Source: Lactiplantibacillus plajomi (GTDB lineage: Bacteria > Bacillota > Bacilli > Lactobacillales > Lactobacillaceae). Taken from it: 38,860 nt of DNA. A program made the position numbers and the translations under genes. The stretch covers positions 1 through 38,860 of the forward strand of contig NZ_BJDZ01000028.1 of the NCBI RefSeq assembly GCF_005405405.1, in the 5' to 3' direction. The notes beneath the pieces are model-generated. The model did not search any database and was not told the DNA's origin. It saw nothing but the letters and a program-made list of their open reading frames with translations. Shown here piece after piece: positions 1-6,386 of the stretch (position 1 is its first letter; every line of letters begins with the position of its first letter).

Positions 1-97
1 AAGGATACACCTGTTCCCATGTCGAACACAGAAGTTAAGCTTCTTAGCGCCGAGAGTAGTTGGGGGATCGCTCCCTGCGAGGGTAGGACGTTGCCAT
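1..97 (+). rRNA. 5S ribosomal RNA, 3' part
   Basis: The first ~97 bases carry typical 5S features, including the loop-B/C segment CCATGTCGAACACAGAAG and a 3' half ending in GGGTAGGACGTTGCC. The 5' end lies outside the window. The exact 3' end is estimated. The gene is followed at once by a tRNA cluster, as at the end of an rRNA operon. Confidence 0.93.
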
Positions 98-105
98 GCG
101 ATTAT

Positions 106-178
106 TCCGACATAGCTCAGTTGGTAGAGCGCTTGACTGTTAATCAAGATGTCGACGGTTCGAGCCCGCCTGTCGGAG
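106..178 (+). tRNA. tRNA-Asn(GTT)
   Basis: The cloverleaf closes with acceptor strands TCCGACA and TGTCGGA. The anticodon loop is CTGTTAA and the T arm contains GGTTCGAGCC. No CCA is encoded. It is the first tRNA after the 5S gene. Confidence 0.95.
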
Positions 179-195
179 TTATCTACGTAAGCCAT

Positions 196-285
196 GGAGA
201 GTTGTCCGAGTGGCTGAAGGAGCAGCATTGGAAATGCTGTAAACGGGTTATACCTGTTTCAAGGGTTCGAATCCCTTACTCTCCG
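196..285 (+). tRNA. tRNA-Ser(GGA)
   Basis: A class II tRNA of 90 bases with the long variable arm expected for serine. Acceptor strands are GGAGAGT and ACTCTCC, and the anticodon loop is TTGGAAA. Confidence 0.95.
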
Positions 286-306
286 TTAGTTAGATATTTA
301 TATTAT

Positions 307-379
307 GACCCCTTGGTCAAGTGGTTTAAGACACTGCCCTTTCACGGCAGTAACATGGGTTCGAATCCCGTAGGGGTCA
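307..379 (+). tRNA. tRNA-Glu(TTC)
   Basis: Acceptor strands GACCCCT and AGGGGTC pair, and the anticodon loop CTTTCAC gives TTC. The T arm contains GGGTTCGAATCCC. Confidence 0.95.
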
Positions 380-383
380 TTAT

Positions 384-456
384 GGAGGATTAGCTCAGTT
401 GGGAGAGCGTCTGCCTTACAAGCAGAGGGTCACAGGTTCGAGCCCTGTATCCTCCA
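384..456 (+). tRNA. tRNA-Val(TAC)
   Basis: Acceptor strands GGAGGAT and ATCCTCC pair, and the anticodon loop CTTACAA gives TAC. A 54-base spacer with a small inverted repeat (TGATGA/TCATCA) separates it from the next tRNA. In the related Bacillus cluster order, Met and Asp tRNAs stand at this point. Confidence 0.95.
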
Positions 457-510
457 TCTGATGACTTAGATCATCACTAATAGAATAATTACCATCATGA
501 AGAATGTTAT

Positions 511-583
511 GGCTCGGTAGCTCAGTCGGTAGAGCAATGGATTGAAGCTCCATGTGTCGGCGGTTCGATTCCGTCCCGCGCCA
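511..583 (+). tRNA. tRNA-Phe(GAA)
   Basis: The anticodon loop TTGAAGC gives GAA, and the D, anticodon and T stems are regular. The acceptor strands GGCTCGG (511-517) and CCGCGCC (576-582) carry one T-C mismatch at pair 4:69, where most relatives have a T-A pair. Confidence 0.92.
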
Positions 584-588
584 TTTAT

Positions 589-671
589 GGAGGGGTAGCG
601 AAGTCTGGCTAAACGCGGCGGACTGTAAATCCGCTCCTTCGGGTTCGGTGGTTCGAATCCACTCCCCTCCA
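589..671 (+). tRNA. tRNA-Tyr(GTA)
   Basis: An 83-base class II tRNA with acceptor strands GGAGGGG and CCCCTCC. The anticodon is GTA within GGACTGTAAATCC, and the variable arm is CTCCTTCGGGTTC-like. Confidence 0.95.
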
Positions 672-679
672 TTCTTTAT

Positions 680-750
680 AGGGATATAGTTTAATGGTAG
701 AACAACGGTCTCCAAAACCGTCGGTGTGGGTTCAACTCCTACTATCCCTG
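680..750 (+). tRNA. tRNA-Trp(CCA)
   Basis: Acceptor strands AGGGATA and TATCCCT pair. The anticodon is CCA within GGTCTCCAAAACC and the discriminator base is G. Confidence 0.94.
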
Positions 751-757
751 CCATGAT

Positions 758-831
758 GGCGGTAGTGGCGAAGTGGTTAACGCACCGGATTGTGGCTCCG
801 GCACGCGTGGGTTCGATTCCCACCTACCGCC
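758..831 (+). tRNA. tRNA-His(GTG)
   Basis: The anticodon is GTG within GGATTGTGGCTCC. The acceptor is best read with the extra G(-1):C73 pair that is specific to tRNA-His: GGCGGTAG pairs with CTACCGCC over eight base pairs. Confidence 0.94.
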
Positions 832-838
832 CTTTGAT

Positions 839-910
839 TGGGTTATAGCCAAGTGGTAAGGCAATGGACTTTGACTCCATCATGCGCTGGTTCGAATCCA
901 GCTAACCCAG
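839..910 (+). tRNA. tRNA-Gln(TTG)
   Basis: Acceptor strands TGGGTTA and TAACCCA pair, the anticodon is TTG within GGACTTTGACTCC, and the discriminator base is G. Confidence 0.95.
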
Positions 911-932
911 TTGGGTTCGGGCATAAAATGAT

Positions 933-1003
<71 letters not shown>

Positions 1004-1053
1004 TTCCTGAAAAGGTTATAATCCTGATCAGTATTTCAACCCATATTTATTTT

Positions 1054-1138
1054 GCCGGCGTGGCGGAATTGGCAGACGCGCTGGACTCAAAATCCAGTTC
1101 CCGTTGAGGGAGTATCGGTTCGACCCCGATCGCCGGTA
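1054..1138 (+). tRNA. tRNA-Leu(CAA), probable phage attachment site
   Basis: An 85-base class II tRNA with acceptor strands GCCGGCG and CGCCGGT, anticodon loop CTCAAAA (CAA) and a long variable arm. It is the last host gene before the integrase gene, which points back toward it. Its 3' half (about 1112-1138) is therefore the best candidate for the attL core. This could not be tested, because no second copy of the tRNA end (attR) is present in the window. Confidence 0.94.
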
Positions 1139-1394
1139 CTTTGAAGCTCACAGATAGCTTTAGGTACCTTTAAAAAGTCGTTATATCGTTGATATAACGG
1201 CTTTTTTATTTTTGTTAATGTCATGGAACGTCACCTAACGTCATGCTTTGGTGCCATTTTGGTGCCACCTTGCAAAATAGTAGGGGACGATCTGTATAAA
1301 TCCAACCGAGTGTTCTAAACGTAATAGTATCAAGTGATTGCTTAGTCATGGTGCCACTAGTTGGCACCATAATGGAGCCACTTTTGGTGCCAGT
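1112..1394. other. putative attL region with two families of short repeats
   Basis: The region lies between the 3' end of tRNA-Leu and the end of the integrase gene. It holds three AAYGTCA copies spaced exactly 10 bp apart (1217-1223, 1227-1233, 1237-1243). It also holds TTTGGTGCCA three times (1247-1256, 1258-1267, 1383-1392), ATGGTGCCA at 1348-1356 and its inverse TGGCACCAT at 1362-1370, plus a degenerate GGAGCCA at 1374-1380. Tyrosine integrases of lambda-like phages bind short arm-type repeats flanking the crossover core, and these repeats are good candidates for such sites. The crossover point itself is not visible. Confidence 0.6.
1172..1213. terminator. bidirectional rho-independent terminator
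   Basis: A 12-13 bp stem AAGTCGTTATATC / GATATAACGGCTT (one T-G pair) with a GTT loop is followed by CTTTTTTATTTTT on the + strand and by TTTTT on the - strand. It can stop transcripts leaving the tRNA cluster and those coming leftward from the integrase gene. If attL is at the tRNA end, this terminator is phage DNA. Confidence 0.8.
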
Positions 1395-2510
1395 CTAAAA
1401 CTGCTCAAGTACATCGTTTATTTTTTCTTGTTGAGTCTGTTCTAATTCTAAAATGACGTGTGCGTAAACTCGTTGTGTGATACCAACGTCGGAGTGACCA
1501 AGGCGATGACTGATAACATAGATGGATACATCCTTATATATTAGATAGCTTGCATGAGTATGTCGCAGGCCGTGAAACGTGATTCTTCTAATACCTATTT
1601 TGTTGTGAATACGAGTTAAGAGCTGGTTTACGGCAGAGTTAGAAGGTACCTTACCATTCTTTCCAAGAAACATCAGATGATGCATATCAGTAATTTTAAG
1701 ACTGATTTGATCGCGATGAAACCTATCCAAGGCAGTGGCTAATTCTTTAGTAATTGTAATGGTCCTTTTTGAAGCTTGGGTCTTGGTTGGCAGGAAGCCA
1801 TAGTCGTCCTTATAATCCAGTGTCTTATTGATTGTAATCGTAAGATGCTTGTAGTCAATGCAGTCCCAAGTCATACCAGCAACTTCGGAATATCTAGCAC
1901 CAGTAAGCAAGCCAAAGAGTACCATTAGAGCACCCACATTATTAATACCGGCTTTAGGTAGAATATATTCCTTGAGTTTAGTCATATCGGAAACGTTTAA
2001 AAAGTTGATGGCTGCGTCTGCATCATCACTTTTAGTTAATGGTATTTTAGTATGCTTGGTAAAGTTTTTCCGCAAAATATCATCATCAACCGCATATTCT
2101 ACGCATGATCTGCAGTGACCAGCAATCTTTGCTACCGTTTCACGAGCAAACTGCTTAGCTAAATGGTTTAGAAACTGTTGATAGCGCGATTTTGTTACCT
2201 TAACTATTGGCATTCTCTGGAAGTACAAATCGACTTGATTCAGTGTATATTCGTAATTACGTCTAGTTGCTGGTGCAACGCTTTCTTTTTTGTAGGTTTC
2301 GTACCAACTAAGCATATAGTTATAGAAACTAATATCCGACTGTGCGATATTCTCACCCGACAATTTACGTACCTCTTGCTGCTGCGCGTATAATTGGGCT
2401 TCCATTTTTGTGCGAAAGCCAGACTTTCTCAAAAAATGACGTTTTCCAAAATCATCGTAGTATGAAACTCTAACGTTATATCCGTTTTTTCCTTTAACAA
2501 TTGTTGCCAT
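1395..2510 (-). CDS. int: phage integrase, tyrosine recombinase
   Basis: Catalyses site-specific recombination between phage attP and the host site, probably the adjacent tRNA-Leu gene. The protein has an N-terminal AP2-like arm-binding domain (about residues 1-45), a SAM-like core-binding domain (about 60-145) and a C-terminal catalytic domain. The catalytic set is complete: Arg in TGARYSEV (~206), HGLRH (His~313, Arg~316), Arg-Leu-Gly-His (~339) and the nucleophile Tyr in QRVYAHV (~349). At 371 residues it has the usual length. I chose the start at 2510 because AAAGG stands 9 bases before it; an in-frame ATG at 2519 abuts the same AAAGG with no spacing. The gene is transcribed toward the tRNA cluster, as is usual at attL. 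Confidence 0.97.
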   Translation of the reverse strand: MATIVKGKNGYNVRVSYYDDFGKRHFLRKSGFRTKMEAQLYAQQQEVRKLSGENIAQSDISFYNYMLSWYETYKKESVAPATRRNYEYTLNQVDLYFQRMPIVKVTKSRYQQFLNHLAKQFARETVAKIAGHCRSCVEYAVDDDILRKNFTKHTKIPLTKSDDADAAINFLNVSDMTKLKEYILPKAGINNVGALMVLFGLLTGARYSEVAGMTWDCIDYKHLTITINKTLDYKDDYGFLPTKTQASKRTITITKELATALDRFHRDQISLKITDMHHLMFLGKNGKVPSNSAVNQLLTRIHNKIGIRRITFHGLRHTHASYLIYKDVSIYVISHRLGHSDVGITQRVYAHVILELEQTQQEKINDVLEQF

Positions 2511-2531
2511 TATATTCATCCTTTCATCCGA

Positions 2532-2547
2532 CCTAGGCAGGGCATGG
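2532..2547. repeat. 16-bp direct repeat, copy 1
   Basis: CCTAGGCAGGGCATGG occurs here, just upstream of int, and again exactly at 6351-6366, at the start of a small early ORF. It is in the same orientation although the neighbouring genes are read in opposite directions. The function is unknown. Confidence 0.7.
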
Positions 2548-2633
2548 GATTTTTAGGATGTTATCGGCATCACCTCCTTATATGTGGTAAAATTATGTAT
2601 ACAAAAAGTGTGGATTATCCCACTAATGTAGCT

Positions 2634-2676
2634 GCACATTCCATTATCTTGGCGGGTAGGGGAATGTGCTTTTGTT
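2634..2676 (+). terminator. terminator-like hairpin on the + strand
   Basis: A perfect 9-bp stem GCACATTCC / GGAATGTGC with an 18-base loop is followed by TTTTGTTATT. It faces right, against the leftward int and lipoprotein genes, so it would end an antisense or short + transcript. No gene on that strand was recognised upstream. Confidence 0.45.
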
Positions 2677-2688
2677 ATTCAGAATTGC

Positions 2689-3339
2689 TTAGAAGCTAGT
2701 CTTAGTAGTTGAAATCAACTTATTATTAGTGAACGTGAACGTAACAGAAGCACCAGTCTTTCCCTTAATGCTAGTGTAATTAAGAATTTGAGCACTTAAA
2801 GCGCCGGATCCTGACATGGACTCAGCATTAGGAGTACCTAGTTTCGATTCTACAGATTCTAATGAATCACCAGTTTTGATATTCTTGATTGAGTCTGAAG
2901 TAACCTTACTATTTGGTGTTAACTTGGCATTTGTGTAAGCTTTTGCAACAGCTTGTTTACCGTAAAAACTAACGCTAACTGAAGCACCACTTAAACTCTT
3001 GCCAACGTTTGTCCAAGTGTATTGGGTAGCTTTTTTGTCCAATCCAGTAATGCTAGTTTCAGTACTCTGATCAGATTTACCAAACATGGATTCAACGGCA
3101 CTTTTGCTGGTCGAGGTGCCACCATTAGGCAGGGCAACTTTGATGCTCTTATAATTTTCGAGTGAGATTTCTTTCTTAGCACTCGTTGAAGATGACTTCT
3201 TAACGGTCTTTGTTGTGCTTTTAGCTGAGCTTTCTTTAGTACTAGAATCAGATGATGATTCCTTTGAGCTGCCACAAGCAGTTAAAGTTGCCCCTGTTAG
3301 TAGTAAGACCCCTAATGTTGCTACTTTTTTCATGTTCAT
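2689..3339 (-). CDS. secreted lipoprotein with tandem DUF3862-like domains, possible superinfection exclusion protein
   Basis: The start has lysines, a hydrophobic stretch and the lipobox LTAC (residues ~19-22), so the protein should be lipid-anchored on the outside of the membrane. A Ser/Lys-rich linker (~25-58) leads to two related domains (~60-140 and ~145-216). The second contains KTGDSLESVESKLGTP, typical of the small SmpA/BLIP-like fold of DUF3862 proteins. The start at 3339 has GGAGG eight bases upstream. Exported lipoproteins in this position between int and the repressor are known from other Firmicutes phages to block DNA entry of related phages (for example Ltp of TP-J34). That role is inferred here from position and architecture only. 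Confidence 0.8.
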   Translation of the reverse strand: MNMKKVATLGVLLLTGATLTACGSSKESSSDSSTKESSAKSTTKTVKKSSSTSAKKEISLENYKSIKVALPNGGTSTSKSAVESMFGKSDQSTETSITGLDKKATQYTWTNVGKSLSGASVSVSFYGKQAVAKAYTNAKLTPNSKVTSDSIKNIKTGDSLESVESKLGTPNAESMSGSGALSAQILNYTSIKGKTGASVTFTFTNNKLISTTKTSF

Positions 3340-3393
3340 TTACATTGCCTCCAATGATATAATTATTTTGTAAATACGTACCATTGTTAACTA

Positions 3394-3425
3394 CGTCCTA
3401 CTGTTACCAGCAGTGGGGCGTTTTC
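3394..3425 (+). terminator. weak terminator-like inverted repeat
   Basis: CGTCCTACTG (3394-3403) can pair with CAGTGGGGCG (3411-3420) using three T-G pairs, and TTTTC follows on the + strand. It lies between two leftward genes and has no T run on their strand. A role in stopping opposing transcription is possible but unproven. Confidence 0.3.
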
Positions 3426-3436
3426 ATTTGAAATAA

Positions 3437-3844
3437 TCATTCCTTAGATTGTAGTTCGTATACTCTTTCAATACGTTCTTGAAAGTTTCTTGATGCTACG
3501 CCAGGATTATGATGTCGTTTTTGTGCTTGTATTCCTATTTCTAGTATTTGTATTTCTTCGTTGTATCTTTTTTGGCGACGATATAGTTTTGCCATTGTGT
3601 CAAACACTCCGGGTAGCCAGTTATCATGATCAATTATTTTTTTACCGTAACTCTCAGCGGCGATGTAGTTTTTATTGCGCCATAAATCATAAAGTTTCCT
3701 ACATTCAATTTGATACTGTTCAATGCGACGGTCATCCATTTCAATTTCAGTAAAAACTTTCTCGGTAGTACTGTTAGTAGCTGATTTTTTGGAATGCTGT
3801 TTAATGTTGGTTAGGTAATTGACGATTCTTTTGAATGATTGCAT
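3437..3844 (-). CDS. TPR-like small protein of the lysogeny module
   Basis: The product is 135 residues. Its middle (~45-115) is helical and resembles tetratricopeptide repeats: paired helices with the pattern LYDLWRNKNYIAAESYGKKI, then LYRRQKRYNEEIQILEIGI. Such domains mediate protein contacts, but the partner is unknown. ATG at 3844 was chosen because GTGAGG stands six bases upstream; an upstream GTG at 3856 overlaps that site. The gene begins eight bases after the end of the metalloprotease gene and is likely co-transcribed with it and the repressor. No enzymatic motif is visible. Confidence 0.75.
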   Translation of the reverse strand: MQSFKRIVNYLTNIKQHSKKSATNSTTEKVFTEIEMDDRRIEQYQIECRKLYDLWRNKNYIAAESYGKKIIDHDNWLPGVFDTMAKLYRRQKRYNEEIQILEIGIQAQKRHHNPGVASRNFQERIERVYELQSKE

Positions 3845-3852
3845 GGGTGGCC

Positions 3853-4329
3853 TCACTTATAGAATTGATGTTTGGGTATCTTGATATTGAGGGCTTCTTC
3901 AGCAACGTTTCCGGCTTCAAATAAAAACTTAGGTTTGAGGTTGCATGTTTCACCAAAACGAACGACATCGAAATCCGCGGGCTCAAGACCAGTTTGGTTC
4001 ATGTAGTGCCTAACCATGATATAGAAGGCACCGTGATTAGCTCGGGCTTCTATTTTACTATTAGAGACCATACTAGCATCAATAAGAGGCTCGGAGGTTG
4101 AATCAAGTAAGCAGTGCATAATCTCGTGGCACTTTGAGAAAACTATCGAATAAGCCTTACTATTGACGAAGAAAGTTCGCGTCAATGGAAGGGAGTAACC
4201 GCTAACATTATCCGGTAGGTCACTCACGAGACGATAATCCAATTCGTAGTGACTGATTAGATAATCTGGGTCCCACGTTCCTATCTTATCGATATCGGTA
4301 AGCGCTTCGTCCAATGTATCATAAATCAT
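3853..4329 (-). CDS. ImmA/IrrE family metallopeptidase
   Basis: A 158-residue zinc peptidase. The HEIMH motif (His68, Glu69, His72) supplies two zinc ligands and the general base. Glu94 in KIEARANHGAFYIM fits the third ligand of the IrrE/ImmA (DUF955) family. In ICEBs1 the ImmA protease cleaves the repressor ImmR, and in many phages such a gene sits beside the CI repressor. Here it starts nine bases after the repressor gene in the same direction. It is therefore likely to help inactivate the repressor during induction. The ribosome binding site is weak (AAGTGAT). Confidence 0.9.
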   Translation of the reverse strand: MIYDTLDEALTDIDKIGTWDPDYLISHYELDYRLVSDLPDNVSGYSLPLTRTFFVNSKAYSIVFSKCHEIMHCLLDSTSEPLIDASMVSNSKIEARANHGAFYIMVRHYMNQTGLEPADFDVVRFGETCNLKPKFLFEAGNVAEEALNIKIPKHQFYK

Positions 4330-4338
4330 CTAATCACT

Positions 4339-4746
4339 TCATTTCTTATCAATTTTCTTTCCATCATCGCCATAACTACCGAACTTACGAAGCCGGTCCT
4401 GACCTTCCTTACTCTCTAAGTAGGTTTTTACCAGGGCACGAATAGCAGCCTGGTCCTCATCGGAGAGGGCATGATCGCGTGATGTCAGCATGGCTGACGA
4501 ATCAACGATTTCGTTCACGTCGATGTGCTTGGGCTCGTTTGTAGAATTTTTGCTAATATTGTCTCCAATCAATTCTGCGACGGTGACATTTAAAACTCTT
4601 GCGACTTTTTGTAAGCTTGCAGTGCTGGGAGTTTTAGTATCCCAACGATAAATACTATTTTTGCCCAAATCAGCTTTTTCAGCTAGGGTTTGCAGTGACC
4701 AGCCCCGCTGCTTAGAAAGTTTTTTTATTCTTTCTAACGTTGTCAT
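4339..4746 (-). CDS. CI-like phage repressor, XRE family
   Basis: A 135-residue protein with an N-terminal helix-turn-helix (residues ~5-60, with SLQTLAEKADLGKNSIYRWD and VARVLNVTVAEL). This is the classical repressor that keeps the prophage silent by binding the switch region to its right. It lacks the LexA-like peptidase domain of lambda CI, so cleavage by the adjacent ImmA/IrrE protease is a sensible alternative induction route. An open frame extends upstream to 4899, but the true start is ATG 4746, with AGGAG eight bases before it. The C-terminal half is acidic and unassigned. Confidence 0.92.
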   Translation of the reverse strand: MTTLERIKKLSKQRGWSLQTLAEKADLGKNSIYRWDTKTPSTASLQKVARVLNVTVAELIGDNISKNSTNEPKHIDVNEIVDSSAMLTSRDHALSDEDQAAIRALVKTYLESKEGQDRLRKFGSYGDDGKKIDKK

Positions 4747-4802
4747 ATCAACACTCCTAAGGGTATTGATGAAAAGGATTATCCCTAGTGGTAGAAAATC
4801 AT

Positions 4803-4831
4803 TTGACTTTTTATCACGAATGATTGATAAT
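4803..4831 (+). promoter_or_regulatory. putative rightward early promoter (PR)
   Basis: TTGACT (4803-4808) and GATAAT (4826-4831) are separated by exactly 17 bp, a near-consensus sigma-A promoter directed at the Cro gene. One GGTAGAAAAT copy ends four bases before the -35 box, and one arm of the long inverted repeat starts just after the -10 box. This fits operator control. Confidence 0.55.
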
Positions 4832-4935
4832 GTATTCATCAAGTAATTGAGCAACAAAAAACTAGCAACTTCAAAGCTCAACTTTGGCGAGAACAGCAAG
4901 AAGAAGGTTTTTATGTGCTTATTTCTTATACCCTG

Positions 4936-4963
4936 ATTTTATCATAAGTGGTAGAAAATGCAA
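4936..4963 (-). promoter_or_regulatory. putative leftward repressor promoter
   Basis: On the minus strand, TTGCAT (4963-4958) and TAAAAT (4941-4936) are 16 bp apart and directed at the repressor gene. The spacer contains the AGTGGTAGAAAAT repeat, and the upstream edge touches the second arm of the inverted repeat. Confidence 0.5.
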
Positions 4964-4998
4964 TAACTTGATGAATAAATTACTAAGGAGGGTAGAAA

Positions 4999-5208
4999 AT
5001 GACCGAAGAAAAAATGATTATTGGGGCGAAGGCAATTACCAGTAAAATTAAAATTCGTCTACTTGAACGAGGCATGAGCCAAGTTGAATTAGCAGAATTA
5101 ATTGGCGAAGGGCCTACCCAACTGAATCGTGCGATTCATGCCGATACGTCACCAAAGTCAGTTAGAATTCGCCAGAAGATTTACAAGGTTTTAGATATCA
5201 ATAATTAA
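4999..5208 (+). CDS. Cro-like DNA-binding protein, XRE family
   Basis: A 69-residue protein consisting almost entirely of one helix-turn-helix domain (LLERGMSQVELAELIGEGPTQ). It is the first rightward gene, diverging from the repressor, so it is the probable Cro, which shuts down the repressor promoter and favours lytic growth. AAGGAGG stands about seven bases before the ATG. The start codon itself lies inside the third GGTAGAAAAT repeat, so a protein bound there could also block initiation at this gene. Confidence 0.88.
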   Translation: MTEEKMIIGAKAITSKIKIRLLERGMSQVELAELIGEGPTQLNRAIHADTSPKSVRIRQKIYKVLDINN

Positions 5209-5225
5209 TAAGGAGATGATTAGTT

Positions 5226-5993
5226 TTGAACGCATTAAAACCATTTAGCTTTGAGGGTAAGCAGGTACGAACAGTGTTGGTTGATAATGAACCCTATTTT
5301 GTTGGCAAGGATTCAGCGTTAGCAATTGGGTACACGGATTTAAGTTTTAGAAATGCGATTAAGTCCCATGTTAAAAGCAAGTACAAAAGGGAGTGTCAAA
5401 TCAACACCCCCTCAGGAACGCAAACAATGATTGTAATTTCTGAACCGGGCATTTATCAACTGGCCAGTCAAAGTAAGCTTCCAAGTGCTGAGCCGTTTCA
5501 AGATTTTGTTTACGAACAAGTTTTGCCATCTATCCGCAAGAGCGGCGTTTACATGACCGATAAGACGGCTTATGACATTACACACGACAAAGACGCGCTG
5601 GGCGACTTGCTGTTACAAGCAGGTAGCCAGCTTAAACAAAAAGACTTAGTTATCAAAGAGTTGCAGCCGAAAGCAGACTACACTGACCGAATGTTAGCCA
5701 ATCAGGGGCTGGAAACAATCTCGATGATTGCCAAGAACTATGGTTACTCAACGCGAGAATTTAATAAGCTGCTGCATGGCTTGGGCATCCAATACAAACA
5801 AGGCCAGACTTGGCTACTGTATGCAAAGTACCAGAACGAAGGCTACACGCACGTTGAACCATACGAGTACACGAATAGCGATGGTATTAAGAAGGTACGC
5901 AACACAATGAAGTGGACACAATCGGGGCAAAAATTCTTATACGACTTTTTGAAGTCAAGGGGAATCATGCCACTAGTTGAACAACTGGTATAA
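5226..5993 (+). CDS. phage antirepressor, BRO-N and KilAC domains
   Basis: A 255-residue protein with an N-terminal BRO-N domain (residues ~5-110; YFVGKDSALAIGY, then EPFQDFVYEQVLPSIRKSG) and a C-terminal KilAC domain (~130-245; MIAKNYGYSTREFNKLLHGL, then WTQSGQKFLYDFLK). Proteins of this architecture act against phage repressors or regulate early genes. The start is TTG at 5226, with AAGGAG about ten bases upstream; no ATG is better placed. It follows the Cro gene by 17 bases and probably shares its transcript. Confidence 0.92.
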   Translation: MNALKPFSFEGKQVRTVLVDNEPYFVGKDSALAIGYTDLSFRNAIKSHVKSKYKRECQINTPSGTQTMIVISEPGIYQLASQSKLPSAEPFQDFVYEQVLPSIRKSGVYMTDKTAYDITHDKDALGDLLLQAGSQLKQKDLVIKELQPKADYTDRMLANQGLETISMIAKNYGYSTREFNKLLHGLGIQYKQGQTWLLYAKYQNEGYTHVEPYEYTNSDGIKKVRNTMKWTQSGQKFLYDFLKSRGIMPLVEQLV

Positions 5994-6064
5994 AGCTGCG
6001 TGTCCAAATTGAACATGCAGACCGAAATGTTATGAAGTATGGCTATTGAAGGAGGGTGATATGG

Positions 6065-6346
6065 ATGAATATCGGTCTGGATCCTGAATCAACACGTCGA
6101 TTTCTGGATAGAATCGTTAATCGGATAGCAGTTGCTTTACTCCCGGCTGTTCGAGAACGGTTGTTAGGTGATGAATTGCTCAATAAAAGTGAGTTAGGAG
6201 ACTGGCTTGGGGTTTCTCCCACAATCTTAACCAAGAGCTTTCTAACAAAGCCAGGGTTTCCTTACTACATGGTTGGGAGTGACCGCCGTTACTGGAAACG
6301 AGCAGTAATCAAATATTTAGATGAACATCAAGAATTTAGTGATTAA
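6065..6346 (+). CDS. helix-turn-helix protein, DUF771/excisionase-like
   Basis: A 93-residue protein. The C-terminal half (LLNKSELGDWLGVSPTILTK, then YYMVGSDRRYWKRAVIKYLDEH) has the winged-helix pattern of MerR/excisionase-type domains, with a conserved RYW strand before the last helix. The N-terminal half is an amphipathic helix. The family is common in early regions of Firmicutes phages. It might be the excisionase, since no other Xis candidate is seen, but position alone does not prove it. ATG 6065 has GGAGGG eight bases upstream; an in-frame GTG at 6056 overlaps that site. Confidence 0.75.
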   Translation: MNIGLDPESTRRFLDRIVNRIAVALLPAVRERLLGDELLNKSELGDWLGVSPTILTKSFLTKPGFPYYMVGSDRRYWKRAVIKYLDEHQEFSD

Positions 6347-6350
6347 TTGG

Positions 6351-6366
6351 CCTAGGCAGGGCATGG
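6351..6366. repeat. 16-bp direct repeat, copy 2
   Basis: CCTAGGCAGGGCATGG, identical to 2532-2547. Here it precedes a small membrane-protein ORF. Beyond the 16 bases the two flanks differ. Confidence 0.7.
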
Positions 6367-6386
6367 AAAAAGTTAGGAGAACAATC

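Larger units (their letters stand above)
4747..4998. promoter_or_regulatory. lysis-lysogeny switch: divergent promoters and repeated motifs
   Basis: This 252-base region separates the leftward repressor from the rightward Cro gene. GGTAGAAAAT occurs three times (4790-4799, 4950-4959, 4991-5000); the first two extend to the 13-mer AGTGGTAGAAAAT, and the third includes the Cro start codon. A 17-base inverted repeat with one mismatch lies at 4833-4849 and 4961-4977. Its core TTGATGAA also occurs at 4766-4773, giving three copies in all. These are candidate operators for CI and Cro. Which protein binds which motif cannot be read from the sequence. Confidence 0.75.

Noticed and set aside
19-823. 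Open frames of 60-135 codons on both strands across the tRNA cluster
   Set aside because: They run through eight tRNA genes and encode only translations of tRNA sequence. No ribosome binding sites.
4747-4899. N-terminal extension of the repressor by 51 residues
   Set aside because: It would cover the promoters and operators of the switch and has no ribosome binding site, while ATG 4746 has AGGAG at the right distance.
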